DNA of 55,983 nucleotides, from the NCBI RefSeq assembly GCF_004337445.1, contig NZ_SJZB01000031.1, positions 1-55,983 on the forward strand, in the 5' to 3' direction. This DNA comes from Parasulfuritortus cantonensis (GTDB lineage: Bacteria; Pseudomonadota; Gammaproteobacteria; Burkholderiales; Thiobacillaceae). Positions 28,202 through 38,128 of the stretch are shown here, piece after piece. Position numbers and translations under genes: made by a program. Position 1 is the stretch's first letter, and each line of letters starts with the position of its first letter. The notes under the pieces were generated by a model. The model ran no database searches, was not told the origin of the DNA, and saw only the letters and a list, made by a program, of their open reading frames with translations.

Positions 28202-29857
28202 TCAGCCGGCGCCGCCGGCCAGCATCTCCTCGGCGTGCCGGCGCGTCGTCTCGGTGATGGTCACGCCGCCCAGCATGCGGGCAAGTTCCTCCACCCGCTC
28301 GCTCCGCTCCAGGGCCGCCACGCGGCTCAAAGCGTGCCCGGCCACGGTCGCCTTGCTGACCCGGAAATGGCCATTGGCGCCGGCCGCCACCTGGGGCAGG
28401 TGGGTGACGCAAAGGACCTGATGGCGACGGCCGAGGTCGGCGAGCAGGCGGCCGACGATCTCGGCCACGCCACCGCCGATGCCGGCGTCGACCTCGTCGA
28501 ACACCAGCACCGGGGCGCCGGCCGTTTCCGACAGGATGGTCTGCAAGGCCAGGCCGATGCGCGACAGCTCGCCGCCCGAGGCCGTCTTGGCGAGCGGCTT
28601 GGCGCCCTGGCCGGCATGCGGCGCGACCAGGAACTCCACCGATTCGAGGCCGGTGGCCTCCGGCTGGCACGCCGCCAGCGCCACCTCGAGGCGGCCGCCC
28701 TGCATGGACAACCGCTGCATCGCCTGGCTCACCGCCTCGGCCAGGCGGGCGGCCGCCTCCCGGCGCCGTCCGCTCAGGCTGTCGGCCAGCTTCATGTAGG
28801 CCGTCCGCGCCGTCTCGGCCGCGCGCGCCAGCCCGGCCGGGTCGGCCAGGCGTTCCAGCTCGGCCAGGCGCGCGCTCGAGGTTTCCAGCAGCGCCGGCAG
28901 TTCCTCGGGCCGGACCCGGAACTTGCGCGCCGCGTCGCTGATCGCCGCCAGACGCGCCTCGGCCTGCTCGAGCGCCTCCGGATCCAGGTCGACCCGCTCG
29001 GCGTAGTGGTTCAGCTCGCGCACCGCCTCGCCGGCCTGGATCAGGGCGCCGTCGAGCATCTCGACGGCACCGGCGAGGTCGGCGTCGATCTCGGCCAGAC
29101 CGGCCAGGCGGCCGTGCGCGGCGTGCAGGCGGCCGAGGACGCCCTGCGCTTCGTCGTCCAGCAGGCCGGACAACTGCTGGACGCCCTGGAGCAGCTCGGC
29201 GGCATGGGCCAGGCGGCGATGATCGTCCTGCAGGCGGCCCCACTCCTCCGGACTGAAGGCCAGGGCGGCCAGTTCGTCGACCCGCCATTGCAGGCGTTCG
29301 CGCTCCTCGGCCGCCTCGGCGGCATGGGCTTCCGCCTCGCGCCGCGCCTTGTCCCGGGCCTGCCAGTCGCGCCAGGCCTCGGCCACCCGGGCCGCCAGGT
29401 CGCCGGCACCGGCGTACTGGTCCAGGATGCGGCGCTGCTCGCCGGCCCGCAGCAGCGAGTAATGGGCATGCTGGCCGTGGATGTCGACCAGGAACTCACC
29501 CGCCTCCTTGAGCTGGGCCAGGGTCACCGGGCGGCCGTTGACGAAGGCGCGCGAGCGGCCGCCGGCCTCGATCACGCGGCGCAGCAGGCAGGTGTCGTCG
29601 TCGCCCTCCAGGCCGTTTTCGCGCAGCCAGGCGGCCAGTTCCGGGGTCACCGCGAAGCTGGCCGTCACCTCGGCGCGGTCGCCGCCGGTGCGCACCACGC
29701 CCGATTCGGCACGCTCGCCCAGGGCCAGCTGCAGGGCATCGAGCAGGATGGACTTGCCCGCCCCGGTCTCGCCGGTGAGCACCGAAAAACCGGCCCCGAA
29801 CTCCAGGTCCAGGCGATCGACCAGGACGAAGTCCCGGATGGACAGGCCGAGGAGCAT
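28202..29857 (-). CDS. recN: DNA repair protein RecN
   Basis: An SMC-like ATPase in double-strand break repair. 551 residues. Start 29857 ([20 protein letters not shown]) lies 1 base into the nadK stop. Walker A is GETGAGKSILLDAL near residue 32. Two long coiled-coil arms follow, with the signature KTASGGELSRIGLALQTIL and Walker B VLVFDEVDAGIGG. The frame stays open far upstream through nadK, but that extension is a shadow. Confidence 0.95.
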   Translation of the reverse strand: MLLGLSIRDFVLVDRLDLEFGAGFSVLTGETGAGKSILLDALQLALGERAESGVVRTGGDRAEVTASFAVTPELAAWLRENGLEGDDDTCLLRRVIEAGGRSRAFVNGRPVTLAQLKEAGEFLVDIHGQHAHYSLLRAGEQRRILDQYAGAGDLAARVAEAWRDWQARDKARREAEAHAAEAAEERERLQWRVDELAALAFSPEEWGRLQDDHRRLAHAAELLQGVQQLSGLLDDEAQGVLGRLHAAHGRLAGLAEIDADLAGAVEMLDGALIQAGEAVRELNHYAERVDLDPEALEQAEARLAAISDAARKFRVRPEELPALLETSSARLAELERLADPAGLARAAETARTAYMKLADSLSGRRREAAARLAEAVSQAMQRLSMQGGRLEVALAACQPEATGLESVEFLVAPHAGQGAKPLAKTASGGELSRIGLALQTILSETAGAPVLVFDEVDAGIGGGVAEIVGRLLADLGRRHQVLCVTHLPQVAAGANGHFRVSKATVAGHALSRVAALERSERVEELARMLGGVTITETTRRHAEEMLAGGAG

Positions 29858-30729
29858 CAGAGCTTCTCGCCCCAGCGCAGCTTCTGGCGCAGGGTGTCGT
29901 AATAGTTGTGGTCGACCGGCTGCAGCAGGCGCACGGTGTTGCGGGCGCGCTGGATGACGACCCGGTCGCCGATGCGCATGTCGCGATGGCTCTGGCCGTC
30001 GAAGTGAACCCGGCAGTCGTCGGCGTGGATCAGGTTGATCTCGATCTCCGACCGGCTGTTCACGGCGATCGGCCGCGCCGACAAGGTGTGCGGGCAGATC
30101 GGCGCCAGCACCACGGCCTCCAGGGTCGGGTGCAGGATGGGCCCGCCGGCCGACAGGGCATAGGCGGTGGAGCCGGTCGGCGAGGCCACCACCAGGCCGT
30201 CGGCGCGCTGGCTGTAGACGAACTTGTTGTCGATGTAGACCTCGAACTCGATCAGCCGGCCCGTGGCTCCCTTGCTCACCACCGTGTCGTTGAAGGCATA
30301 CATGTGGAACTGCAGGTCGCCGGCGCGTTCCAGGGAGCAGTCGAGCATGATGCGCGGCTCCTCCACGTAGCGCCCGGACAGCATCTCGTCCAAGGTGGCC
30401 TGCATGGTGTCGACGGAGACGTCGGCCAGGAAGCCCAGGCGGCCCTGGTTGATGCCGATCAGCGGGACGTGGAAGTCGACCAGGGTGCGCGCCACGGCCA
30501 GCATGGTGCCGTCGCCGCCCATGACGATGGCTAGGTCGATTTCGTTGGCGATATCCATCAGCGGCGCGCAGGGCAGCTCGGTGAGATGGCAGAACTCGGC
30601 CGTGTGCGTGGTCAGCACCACCTCGTGGCCGCGCTGGATGAGGAAATTGGCCAGCCTCAGCATGTAACCGCTGATGCTGGTGCTGTCGTGTTTGCCCACC
30701 AGGGCGATCTTCTTGAAAATTTGTGGCAT
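29857..30729 (-). CDS. nadK: NAD kinase
   Basis: NadK phosphorylates NAD to NADP. 290 residues from ATG 30729 ([16 protein letters not shown]). The catalytic GGDG is at residues 71-74 (VMGGDGTML). [29 protein letters not shown] and the C-terminal domain are intact. It is divergent from hrcA (46 bases) and overlaps recN; nadK-recN is a usual order. Confidence 0.96.
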   Translation of the reverse strand: MPQIFKKIALVGKHDSTSISGYMLRLANFLIQRGHEVVLTTHTAEFCHLTELPCAPLMDIANEIDLAIVMGGDGTMLAVARTLVDFHVPLIGINQGRLGFLADVSVDTMQATLDEMLSGRYVEEPRIMLDCSLERAGDLQFHMYAFNDTVVSKGATGRLIEFEVYIDNKFVYSQRADGLVVASPTGSTAYALSAGGPILHPTLEAVVLAPICPHTLSARPIAVNSRSEIEINLIHADDCRVHFDGQSHRDMRIGDRVVIQRARNTVRLLQPVDHNYYDTLRQKLRWGEKL

Positions 30730-30775
30730 AGGCGGAATTATAGAGTCGAGTTTCCCTGTGAACGATGGCCAAAGA

Positions 30776-31795
30776 ATGCTCAATGAACGTGCCCGCATCC
30801 TGCTCAAGACCCTCGTCGAATGCTACATCGACGACGGCCAGCCCGTGGGCTCCCGCACCCTGGCCAAGCAAACCGGCCTGAACCTGTCGCCAGCGTCGAT
30901 CCGCAACATCATGTCCGACCTCGAGGAAGGCGGCTACATCGCCAGCCCGCATACCTCGGCCGGCCGGGTGCCGACGCCCAAGGGCTACCGCCTGTTCGTC
31001 GACACCCTGCTGACCGTCAAGCCGCTCGCCAACCCGGACCTGAGCCGCATCGAGGCGAGCCTGGTCCCCGACGACCCGCAGCGCCTGGTCACCTCGGCGT
31101 CGCGCCTGCTCTCGGAGCTGACCCAGTTCGCCGGCGTCGTGGTCGCCCCGCACCGGCGCCAGCAGGTGTTCCGCCAGATCGAGTTCATCCGCCTGTCGGA
31201 CAAGCGCATCCTGCTCATCATCGTCACCCCGGACGGCGAGGTCCAGAACCGCATCCTGATCACCGACCACGCCTACAGCGAGAGCCAGCTCGTCGAGGCG
31301 GCCAACTTCTTCAACCGGCACTACGGCGGCCTGTCCTTCGAACTGGCGCGCAGCCGCCTGGTCCAGGAACTCTCCGACCTGCAGTCCGACATCAGCCGGC
31401 TCATGCAGGCGGCGGTCCAGGCCGGCAGCGAGGCCTTGGGCCAGAACGGCCCCGGCTACGTGCTGAGCGGCGAAGTGAACCTGCTTCGTGCCCCCGACCT
31501 GGCCACCAACATGGAACGCCTGCGCCAGCTGTTCAACCTGTTCGAACGCAAGACCGACCTCATGCAACTGCTCGACCTGGGCGGCCGCGCCAACGGCGTG
31601 CAGCTCTACATCGGCGCCGAATCGGGCGTCACCCCGCTCGACGAATGCAGCGTCATCGCCGCGCCCTACGAGGTGGACGGCCAGGTGGTCGGTACCCTCG
31701 GGGTGATCGGGCCGACCCGCATGGCCTACGAACGGGTGATCCCGATCGTCGACATCACCGCTCGCCTGCTCTCCAACGCCCTCTCCTTCCACTGA
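30776..31795 (+). CDS. hrcA: Heat-inducible transcription repressor HrcA
   Basis: A 339-residue repressor of chaperone operons that binds CIRCE elements. It begins [20 protein letters not shown] and continues [20 protein letters not shown], the winged-helix part. [18 protein letters not shown] and the C-terminal [17 protein letters not shown] and [18 protein letters not shown] are typical. No CIRCE repeat is seen near it or upstream of htpG in this window, so its targets lie elsewhere. hemH follows after 31 bases. Confidence 0.95.
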   Translation: MLNERARILLKTLVECYIDDGQPVGSRTLAKQTGLNLSPASIRNIMSDLEEGGYIASPHTSAGRVPTPKGYRLFVDTLLTVKPLANPDLSRIEASLVPDDPQRLVTSASRLLSELTQFAGVVVAPHRRQQVFRQIEFIRLSDKRILLIIVTPDGEVQNRILITDHAYSESQLVEAANFFNRHYGGLSFELARSRLVQELSDLQSDISRLMQAAVQAGSEALGQNGPGYVLSGEVNLLRAPDLATNMERLRQLFNLFERKTDLMQLLDLGGRANGVQLYIGAESGVTPLDECSVIAAPYEVDGQVVGTLGVIGPTRMAYERVIPIVDITARLLSNALSFH

Positions 31796-31826
31796 CTTGC
31801 GGGCGGCGCCCGCCGTACTGCCGACC

Positions 31827-32933
31827 ATGACCGACTTCCTGCCCGAGCCGCCCTTCCGTCACGACCAGCCCAGCCGCATCGGCGTCCTGCTCGTCAACCT
31901 GGGCACACCCGACGCCCCCACGGCGCCCGCCCTGCGTGCCTACCTGAAGGAATTCCTGTCCGACCGCCGCGTCGTCGAACTGCCGCGCGTGCTCTGGTGG
32001 CCGATCCTCAACGGCATCATCCTGAACACGCGGCCGGCCAAGTCGGCGGCCAAGTACGCCAGCATCTGGCTGCCCGGCGGCTCGCCGCTCAAGGTCCATA
32101 CCGAGCAACTGACCGCGCGGCTGGCGGCCGAACTGGGCACCCGCCTGGGCCTGCCCCTGGTGGTCGACTACGCCATGCGCTACGGCCGGCCCTCGGTGGC
32201 GGCCGCGCTGACCGCCATGCGGGAGAAGGGTTGCGACCGTATCCTGGTCCTGCCGCTCTACCCGCAGTACGCGGGCAGTACCGTCGGCACCGCCCTGGAC
32301 GCGGTCCACCGCGTCCTGCTCAAGACCCGCACCCTGCCGGACGTCCGCAGCGTGCGCCACTACCACGACCGGCCCGGCTACATCGGCGCGCTCCGGCAGA
32401 GCGTCGAGGCCTATTGGGCCGAGCATGGCCGCCCCGACATCCTGGTCATGAGTTTCCACGGCGTACCCAGGCGGACGCTGGAACTGGGCGATCCCTACCA
32501 CTGCGAATGCCTGAAGACCGGGCGCCTGCTCGCCGAGGCCCTGGGCCTGGCACCCGAGCAATACCGCATCACCTTCCAGTCGCGCTTCGGCAAGGCCGAA
32601 TGGCTGCGCCCTTACACCGCCGACACCCTGGTCGAACTGGGCCGCACGGGAACCGGCCGGGTCGACGCCATCTGCCCGGGTTTCGCGGCCGACTGCCTGG
32701 AGACCCTGGAAGAGATCGCCATGGAGGGCAAGGCCAGCTTCCTCAACGCCGGCGGTCGCGAGTTCCATTACATCCCGGCCCTGAACTGCCGGCCGACCTG
32801 GGTGGCCGCGCTGGCCGACCTGGCCGAGGAACAGCTGACCGGCTGGCTGCCGGATCCGGAGCAGCATGCCGGCGACGCGGAACGACTGCGCGAGCGGGCA
32901 CGCCGGGCGATCGCCGCCGGAAGCCCGGAATAG
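31827..32933 (+). CDS. hemH: Ferrochelatase
   Basis: HemH inserts Fe2+ into protoporphyrin IX, the last haem step. 368 residues. Segments: [37 protein letters not shown], the active-site His in [35 protein letters not shown] and [15 protein letters not shown] with the conserved Glu. Start 31827 ([13 protein letters not shown]) was taken over an upstream TTG. A haem gene before a cytochrome gene is fitting, though a 150-base gap separates them. Confidence 0.96.
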   Translation: MTDFLPEPPFRHDQPSRIGVLLVNLGTPDAPTAPALRAYLKEFLSDRRVVELPRVLWWPILNGIILNTRPAKSAAKYASIWLPGGSPLKVHTEQLTARLAAELGTRLGLPLVVDYAMRYGRPSVAAALTAMREKGCDRILVLPLYPQYAGSTVGTALDAVHRVLLKTRTLPDVRSVRHYHDRPGYIGALRQSVEAYWAEHGRPDILVMSFHGVPRRTLELGDPYHCECLKTGRLLAEALGLAPEQYRITFQSRFGKAEWLRPYTADTLVELGRTGTGRVDAICPGFAADCLETLEEIAMEGKASFLNAGGREFHYIPALNCRPTWVAALADLAEEQLTGWLPDPEQHAGDAERLRERARRAIAAGSPE

Positions 32934-33005
32934 GCCAGAAAACCCCGGCAATATTAGGGTTTGCTTGTTGAATAATTGCCATCGTTCTTCCATCATCACG
33001 AGGCA

Positions 33006-33060
33006 AATCAAGGGCGCCTTCGGGCGTGGTTACTTGATTCGGTTTGGCGGCCTGGCCGCC
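33006..33060 (+). promoter_or_regulatory. Two consecutive hairpins in the fccA leader
   Basis: First hairpin: AATCAAG (33006-33012) pairs perfectly with CTTGATT (33033-33039) and encloses a nested CGCC-TTCG-GGCG hairpin. Second: GGCGGC-CTG-GCCGCC (33046-33060), followed by ATTTTGTC and, 15 bases on, the fccA ribosome site GGAGGA. Such a leader could stabilise or attenuate the fccAB message. Confidence 0.45.
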
Positions 33061-33085
33061 ATTTTGTCAAGCTTGGAGGAGCATT

Positions 33086-33388
33086 ATGAAAAAAACCCTC
33101 GCTGTAACTCTGGTGCTGGCTGGCACGCTCGGTGCTGTCGCCACGGCTCAGGCCGTCGACGTGCGTGCCCGTTTCATCGCGGCCAACTGCTCGTACTGCC
33201 ACGGCCCCGATGGCAAGAGCCGCGGCGCGATTCCCAGCCTGGCCGGACTCGAGCCGGGCTACTTCGTCGCCCAGATGAAGGCGTTCAAGGACGGCTCCCG
33301 CCCCGCCACCGTCATGAAGAAGCACGCCAACGGCTACAGCGAAGCCGAATACGAGGCCATGGCCAACTACTTCGCTTCCATCAAGTAA
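33086..33388 (+). CDS. fccA: Single-haem cytochrome c subunit of flavocytochrome c sulfide dehydrogenase
   Basis: A 100-residue periplasmic c-type cytochrome. Signal peptide MKKTLAVTLVLAGTLGAVAT-AQA, haem motif CSYCH (NCSYCHGPDGKS), and a distal Met probably in YFVAQMKAF. Family knowledge: FccA accepts electrons from the FccB flavin during sulfide oxidation. This one has one haem, whereas the Allochromatium subunit has two. The ribosome site GGAGGA is strong. fccB follows after 21 bases. Confidence 0.9.
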   Translation: MKKTLAVTLVLAGTLGAVATAQAVDVRARFIAANCSYCHGPDGKSRGAIPSLAGLEPGYFVAQMKAFKDGSRPATVMKKHANGYSEAEYEAMANYFASIK

Positions 33389-33409
33389 TCGCGATCAGGA
33401 GAACACAAT

Positions 33410-34738
33410 ATGACCATCAATCGTCGCGACTTTCTGAAAGTCTCCGCTGGTGCCGCGAGCCTCGCTGCGGTCGGCACCCTGGGTGGCTGCGCTTCCGTGC
33501 AGACCGGTAGCGCCGGGCCCAAGGTCGTCGTGGTCGGCGCCGGCTTCGGCGGCTGCACCTTCGCCAAGTACCTGAAGGCCTGGTACCCGGCCGCCAACGT
33601 GACCCTGATCGAACCGAACGACCACTTCACCTCCTGCCCGTTCTCCAACACCGTGCTGGCCGGCATCAACAAGATGGAAGACATCGAGTTGCCGTACACC
33701 TACATCAGCAAGCTGGTGGACACCTGGGTGCCGGACACCGTGGTCGCCATCGACACCGCCAAGCAGACCGTCACCACCGCCGGCGGCAAGACCTTCCCCT
33801 ACGACCGCCTGGTCCTCTCCGGCGGCATCGAACTGCTGTTCGACCGGGTACAGGGCTACGACGCCGAGACCCAGAAGACCATCAAGCACGCCTGGAAGGC
33901 CAGCCGCGACCAGACCGGCGTCCTGCGCCAGCAACTGGAAGCCATGCCCGACGGCGGCACCTTCGTGATGTCGGTGCCGATGTCGCCGTACCGCTGCCCG
34001 CCCGGCCCGTACGAGCGCGCCTGCATGGTCGCCACCTACTTCAAGGAAGCCAAGCCGAAGTCCAAGATCATCATCCTGGACGGCAACCCGGACATCGCCT
34101 CCAAGAAGCCGCTGTTCCTGGCCGCCTGGAAGAAACACTTCGGCTACGGCACCGACAACAGCATGATCGACTACCGTCCGAACAACATGCCGCGCTCGGT
34201 CGACGCCAAGAAGATGATGGTCGGCACCGAGTTCGACGACGTCAAGGGCGACGTCATCAACGTCGTGCCGCCGATGCGCGCCGCCGCGGTCACCGGCCTG
34301 GCCGGCGTGCGTGACGGCAACAACGGCAACTGGTGCACGATCGATTACCTGACCTTCGAGTCCAAAGTCGCCAAGAACGTCCACATCCTGGGCGATTCCG
34401 CGCTGACCAACTTCCCGAAGTCCGGTTCGGTCGCCAACAACACCGGCAAGATGTGCGCCTACGCGCTGTCGGAAATCTTCGCCGGCCATCAGCCCGACCC
34501 GGCCCCGGTGGTGACCAACACCTGCTACTCCGGCACCGGCCAGGGCACCGCCTTCCACGTCGCCACGGTGTTCCGCTGGAACGAGGAGAAGAAGTCGCTG
34601 GTGCCGCCCAAGGACGCCAACGGCATCTCCGCCGAGGAAAGCGAACTGGAAATGGCCTACATGGAAGCCTGGGCCATGAACGTCTGGTCCGACACCCTCG
34701 ACCTGCCGGCGGACTACAAGTTCACCGCCAAGGGCTGA
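33410..34738 (+). CDS. fccB: Flavoprotein subunit of flavocytochrome c sulfide dehydrogenase
   Basis: A 442-residue exported FAD enzyme that oxidises sulfide to sulfane sulfur. A Tat-type signal (NRRDFLKVSAGAASLAAVG) ends near LGGC, which might also be a weak lipobox. The Rossmann motif is VVVVGAGFGGCTFAKYL. Cys in FTSCPFSNTVLAG fits the family's covalent FAD site. Cys in YRCPPGPYERA and in TNTCYSGTG fit the redox pair that takes the sulfur; these assignments come from family knowledge. A strong terminator follows, closing an fccAB unit. Confidence 0.95.
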   Translation: MTINRRDFLKVSAGAASLAAVGTLGGCASVQTGSAGPKVVVVGAGFGGCTFAKYLKAWYPAANVTLIEPNDHFTSCPFSNTVLAGINKMEDIELPYTYISKLVDTWVPDTVVAIDTAKQTVTTAGGKTFPYDRLVLSGGIELLFDRVQGYDAETQKTIKHAWKASRDQTGVLRQQLEAMPDGGTFVMSVPMSPYRCPPGPYERACMVATYFKEAKPKSKIIILDGNPDIASKKPLFLAAWKKHFGYGTDNSMIDYRPNNMPRSVDAKKMMVGTEFDDVKGDVINVVPPMRAAAVTGLAGVRDGNNGNWCTIDYLTFESKVAKNVHILGDSALTNFPKSGSVANNTGKMCAYALSEIFAGHQPDPAPVVTNTCYSGTGQGTAFHVATVFRWNEEKKSLVPPKDANGISAEESELEMAYMEAWAMNVWSDTLDLPADYKFTAKG

Positions 34739-34760
34739 GCCGGTCGTCCCGTACCGACCA

Positions 34761-34781
34761 GGGGGCTTCGGCCCCCTTTTT
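34761..34781 (+). terminator. Rho-independent terminator of fccAB
   Basis: GGGGGC-TTCG-GCCCCC followed by T5, 22 bases after the fccB stop. The UUCG tetraloop makes it very stable. Confidence 0.93.
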
Positions 34782-34794
34782 CATTGCTGGCCCG

Positions 34795-35040
34795 TCAACC
34801 GCCGTCGGCGTCCGGTCGTGACGCCGGGACCGACTTGCGCGGCCACAGACGCCAGCCGAGCAGGCAGAGCAGGCCGCCGACCAGGGCCGCGGCGAGGCCG
34901 AGGCCGCCGAAGGTGATGACGAAGACCTCGGTCGCCCGGTCGCTGTAGCCGGTGAACATGGCCACGGCCAGCCAGGTACCGTACAGGACCATGGGCATCC
35001 CGATCACGAACAGGGTGGCGGCGGCAACGGATCTGAGCAT
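34795..35040 (-). CDS. Small inner-membrane protein with two predicted membrane segments
   Basis: An 81-residue protein starting MLRSVAAATLFVIGMPMVLY, with GAGGAGA upstream of the ATG. Two hydrophobic stretches (about 5-27 and 40-63) are joined by a polar turn FTGYSDRATE; the C-terminus (RKSVPASRPDADGG) is hydrophilic. No family is recognised. It lies 67 bases downstream of the cAMP phosphodiesterase gene on the same strand and might be the tail of that operon. Confidence 0.65.
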   Translation of the reverse strand: MLRSVAAATLFVIGMPMVLYGTWLAVAMFTGYSDRATEVFVITFGGLGLAAALVGGLLCLLGWRLWPRKSVPASRPDADGG

Positions 35041-35107
35041 GCCGGTCTCCTCAATCGCTCCGTCCGGCCATGGCCTGCACCTCCGCGCTGCGCCGGGTCG
35101 GCCGCGC

Positions 35108-35875
35108 CTAGAGATCGAACACCTGGTCGGGGACCAGGGCACGCGGGCTGCCGCAGGGCAAGGCCACGCTCGCCAGTTCGGCCATGATCGCGTCCTCGCC
35201 ACCCGGTTTCAGGTGGGTGATCCACACCGACACGCCCGGCTTCAGTTGGGCCAGGTCCGGCAACAGGGTGGCCGGGCAATAGTGCCCGGAGACGTCGGCG
35301 ATGTGCTTGAGATCGTTGGCGAAAGAGGTCTCGACGATCAGGTGTTCGAGGTCGTCGGTGGCATTGGCGATGGCGATCAGGTCGGGATGGCTGCCGGTAT
35401 CGCCCGAGAACAGCAGGCTGGCACGCTGGCCGCGCAGCAGGTAGCCGACCGCCGGCCGCCCGTGCTTGGCCGGGATGGCGGTAATGGTGCGGCCGGCCAT
35501 CGGCACCGGGGCGCCGACCGCCAGCGGCGCGTAGGCCAGATAGGGCTTGTCGGCGGTCGGGACGCGGGCGAAGTCGGGCCAGAGATGCCAGTTGAACAGG
35601 TGGGCCTTGAGGGTATCGATCACCTCCGGCAGGGCGTGCAGCACCAACGGCGCCGCCCGCCCGACGCCGACGCTGTCGAGCAGCGGCGGCAGGGCCAGGA
35701 TGTGGTCCAGGTGGGCGTGGGTGACGAACAGGTTGGCGATCCCCGCCATCTCCTCCAGACTCAAGCGCATGACCCCGCTGCCGGCATCGAGGAGGATGTC
35801 GTCGTCGATCAGGAAGGAGGTGGTCTGGCGCCCGCCGCCGATACCCCCGGAACAGCCCAGTACCCTGATTCTCAT
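35108..35875 (-). CDS. Class II 3',5'-cyclic-nucleotide phosphodiesterase (metallo-beta-lactamase fold)
   Basis: A 255-residue cytoplasmic protein with the class II cAMP phosphodiesterase pattern: RVLGCSGGIGGGRQTTSFLI, metal motif THAHLDHILALPPLLDSV, LLFSGDTGSHPDL, VETSFAND and WITHLKPG. It would hydrolyse cAMP to AMP. It lies 13 bases downstream of a class III cyclase gene, so synthesis and breakdown are encoded together. A general metallo-hydrolase on another substrate is the alternative. Confidence 0.83.
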   Translation of the reverse strand: MRIRVLGCSGGIGGGRQTTSFLIDDDILLDAGSGVMRLSLEEMAGIANLFVTHAHLDHILALPPLLDSVGVGRAAPLVLHALPEVIDTLKAHLFNWHLWPDFARVPTADKPYLAYAPLAVGAPVPMAGRTITAIPAKHGRPAVGYLLRGQRASLLFSGDTGSHPDLIAIANATDDLEHLIVETSFANDLKHIADVSGHYCPATLLPDLAQLKPGVSVWITHLKPGGEDAIMAELASVALPCGSPRALVPDQVFDL

Positions 35876-35888
35876 GGTTCGGCCCCGC

Positions 35889-38126
35889 TCATTTGGTGGT
35901 GAATGTGAAGGCGCCGTCCCAGTCGTCTGGGGGCGGTTCGGCCCGGAAGTGGGCGATGCGGCCGAGGTAGACGTCGTACAGCTTGGTCGGCCGCCGGCCG
36001 TTCAGCACCTGCAGCTTCGCCTCCGCGGCATCCCAGCGCCGGGCCAGGTAGTCGGCCAGGGCGGCCTCGAACTCGGCGGCCTCGTCCAGGCGTTCCTTGG
36101 CCACCTCGCTGGCGATGCCGAGCGGTTCGTAGATGGTCACGGGCACCTGCTTGCCCTTCACGCGCACCCGGTCGACGGTCATGAAGGCGAGGTCCGGGCA
36201 GGCCGCCTTGGTGTCCTCGCCGATCAGGACCAGGGAGCCGTACTGGCGGGTCAGGCCTTCCAGGCGCGAGGCCAGGTTCACGGCGTCCGCCATCACCGTG
36301 TAGGCCATGCGGAACTGGGAACCCATGTTGCCGACCGACATGCGCCCGGTGTTGACGCCGACGCCGATGCGCACCGGCGGCCAGCCATGCGCCTCCAGTT
36401 GCGGGTTCAGCTCCGCGAGGGTGGCCTGCATGGCCATCGCGGTGAGGACGGCGTCGCGGGCGTGGCGCTCGTCGCTCATGGGCGCGCCCCAGAACGCCAT
36501 GATGGCGTCGCCGATGTACTTGTCGATGGTGCCGCGGCTTTCCTGCACCAGCTTGGTCATGTGCGACAGGTAGGCGTTGAGCATGTCGGCGAGCTGCGAG
36601 GCCTCGAGCTTCTCCGAGATGCTGGTGAAGCCGACGATGTCCGAGAACAGCACGGTCATCACCCGCGATTCGCCGCGCAGGCTGTAGCGCTCCGGGTCCT
36701 TGGCCATCTCGTCGACCAGTTCCGGGGGGACGTACTGGCCGAACAGGCGGGTGATCTGGGCCTTGGAACGGGCTTCGACGAAGAAGCCGTACGACATGTT
36801 GATGACGAACAGGCCGAGCACGGTGACCAGGGGCGAGGCCGCCGCGAGGTGCATGTTCCAGGCCCGCCAGAGGTAGTAGTCGCCGGCAAGCAGGCCGGCG
36901 CCGACCAGCAGCGTCGCGAGCAGTGCCCAGATCGGCGCCGCGAAGGGCAGCAGCACCGCCATGGCGAGGCCGGCGAGCAATACGGTCAGGACCTGGATCC
37001 GGGTTGCCGAGAGCGGCTCCCATTTGACCGCGCCGTCGAGGATGCCCGAGATCATGTTGGCGTGGATCTCGACGCCGGGGAAGACCTGGGCCGTCGGGGT
37101 CACGCGCAGGTCCATGATGCCCGGCGCGCTGGAACCGATCAGCACGGCCCGGCCTTCCAGCTTGGCGGCCTCGGCGCTGCCGTCGAGCACGCGTGCGGCG
37201 GAGACGTATTCGAATGCGCCCGGCGGCCGGTACGGCACCATGGCGCGCGCCTCGGCGTCGAGCGGGATGACCAGGCCGTCCAGGTCCAGGGCCGGCGGGC
37301 GCGCCCCGGCGGCCGGGCGGACCGTCGGCGTCCCGGCGCCCATGGCCTGCTGGGTGGTCAGCAGGGCCAGCGAGCCATAGCACTTGCCCTGGTGTTCGAT
37401 GACCAGGGGCATGCGCCGGGCGACGCCGTCGAAGTCGGCCTCCATGTTGAAGAACCCGGCGGTCGCCGCCTTGGCCTGCAGGCTGGGCAGGTTGGCGCTG
37501 TAGGCTTGGCCGACCTCGGGCCGGATGCCGACCTTGTGCAACCCGGCGCAGTCCAGCAGGGGGGCCGGCAGGCCGTCCGGATTGGTGGTCTCGGCGCCCT
37601 GCGCGAAATTGAAGTAGTAGCCGAGCACCGACGGCCAGCCCGCCACCGCCTGGCCCAGCTTGGCGTCGTAGTCGAGGCCGGGACGCAGTTGTTCGAGGAG
37701 GCCGGCAAAGCCGGCGTCGCCGGCCAGGCGGCCCTTGGCCAGATGCTCCAGCACCGGCAGGCCGGAACTCTGGTCCGGCTCGGCGAAGACGATGTCGTAG
37801 CCGACCGAGGCGACGCCGTATTGCTGGAACAGGTTCTCGGTCAGCCTGGCCATCTTGTCGCGCGGCCAGGGCCAGCGGCCGACTTCCTGCAGGCTCTTCT
37901 CGTCGATGTCGACGATCACCACCCGCTCGTCCACGGCCCGGATCATGCCCAGGTTGAGCTTGTAGTCGTACAGGGCGGCATCGAGCTTGTCCAGGATGCC
38001 CAGGTGATAGACGCCGGCGACGTGGCCGAGCAGCAGGGCCAGGAAAACCAGGCTGGCGGCGAACTGCTGCACGAAGCGGCGGCCGCGCAGGTTCATGGCG
38101 GGAAGTTTGAACTTGGGCAAGGGCAT
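35889..38126 (-). CDS. CHASE2-domain class III adenylate cyclase
   Basis: 745 residues. One N-terminal membrane segment (FAASLVFLALLLGHVAGVYH), a large periplasmic CHASE2 sensor (about 50-370; VVIVDIDEKSLQEVGRWPWP, AVLIGSSAPGIMDLRVTP, VFPGVEIHANMISGIL), then three membrane segments (about 375-440) and a cytoplasmic cyclase domain. Metal Asp residues are in VLFSDIVGFTSI and DKYIGDAIMAFWGAP; the latter's Lys suits ATP. A Thr in YTVMADAVNLASRLE is the class IIIb pattern, linked in that family to bicarbonate stimulation. The gene lies 2 bases after the HD-GYP gene. The external signal is unknown. Confidence 0.93.
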   Translation of the reverse strand: MPLPKFKLPAMNLRGRRFVQQFAASLVFLALLLGHVAGVYHLGILDKLDAALYDYKLNLGMIRAVDERVVIVDIDEKSLQEVGRWPWPRDKMARLTENLFQQYGVASVGYDIVFAEPDQSSGLPVLEHLAKGRLAGDAGFAGLLEQLRPGLDYDAKLGQAVAGWPSVLGYYFNFAQGAETTNPDGLPAPLLDCAGLHKVGIRPEVGQAYSANLPSLQAKAATAGFFNMEADFDGVARRMPLVIEHQGKCYGSLALLTTQQAMGAGTPTVRPAAGARPPALDLDGLVIPLDAEARAMVPYRPPGAFEYVSAARVLDGSAEAAKLEGRAVLIGSSAPGIMDLRVTPTAQVFPGVEIHANMISGILDGAVKWEPLSATRIQVLTVLLAGLAMAVLLPFAAPIWALLATLLVGAGLLAGDYYLWRAWNMHLAAASPLVTVLGLFVINMSYGFFVEARSKAQITRLFGQYVPPELVDEMAKDPERYSLRGESRVMTVLFSDIVGFTSISEKLEASQLADMLNAYLSHMTKLVQESRGTIDKYIGDAIMAFWGAPMSDERHARDAVLTAMAMQATLAELNPQLEAHGWPPVRIGVGVNTGRMSVGNMGSQFRMAYTVMADAVNLASRLEGLTRQYGSLVLIGEDTKAACPDLAFMTVDRVRVKGKQVPVTIYEPLGIASEVAKERLDEAAEFEAALADYLARRWDAAEAKLQVLNGRRPTKLYDVYLGRIAHFRAEPPPDDWDGAFTFTTK

Positions 38127-38128
38127 CG

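Noticed and set aside
30730..30775. A possible CIRCE element near hrcA
   Set aside because: The TTAGCACTC-N9-GAGTGCTAA pattern is absent; only a short GAGTCGAG is present.
28202..31828. A 1208-codon minus-strand reading
   Set aside because: Only its last 551 codons are real (recN). The rest runs through nadK in another frame and antisense to hrcA.
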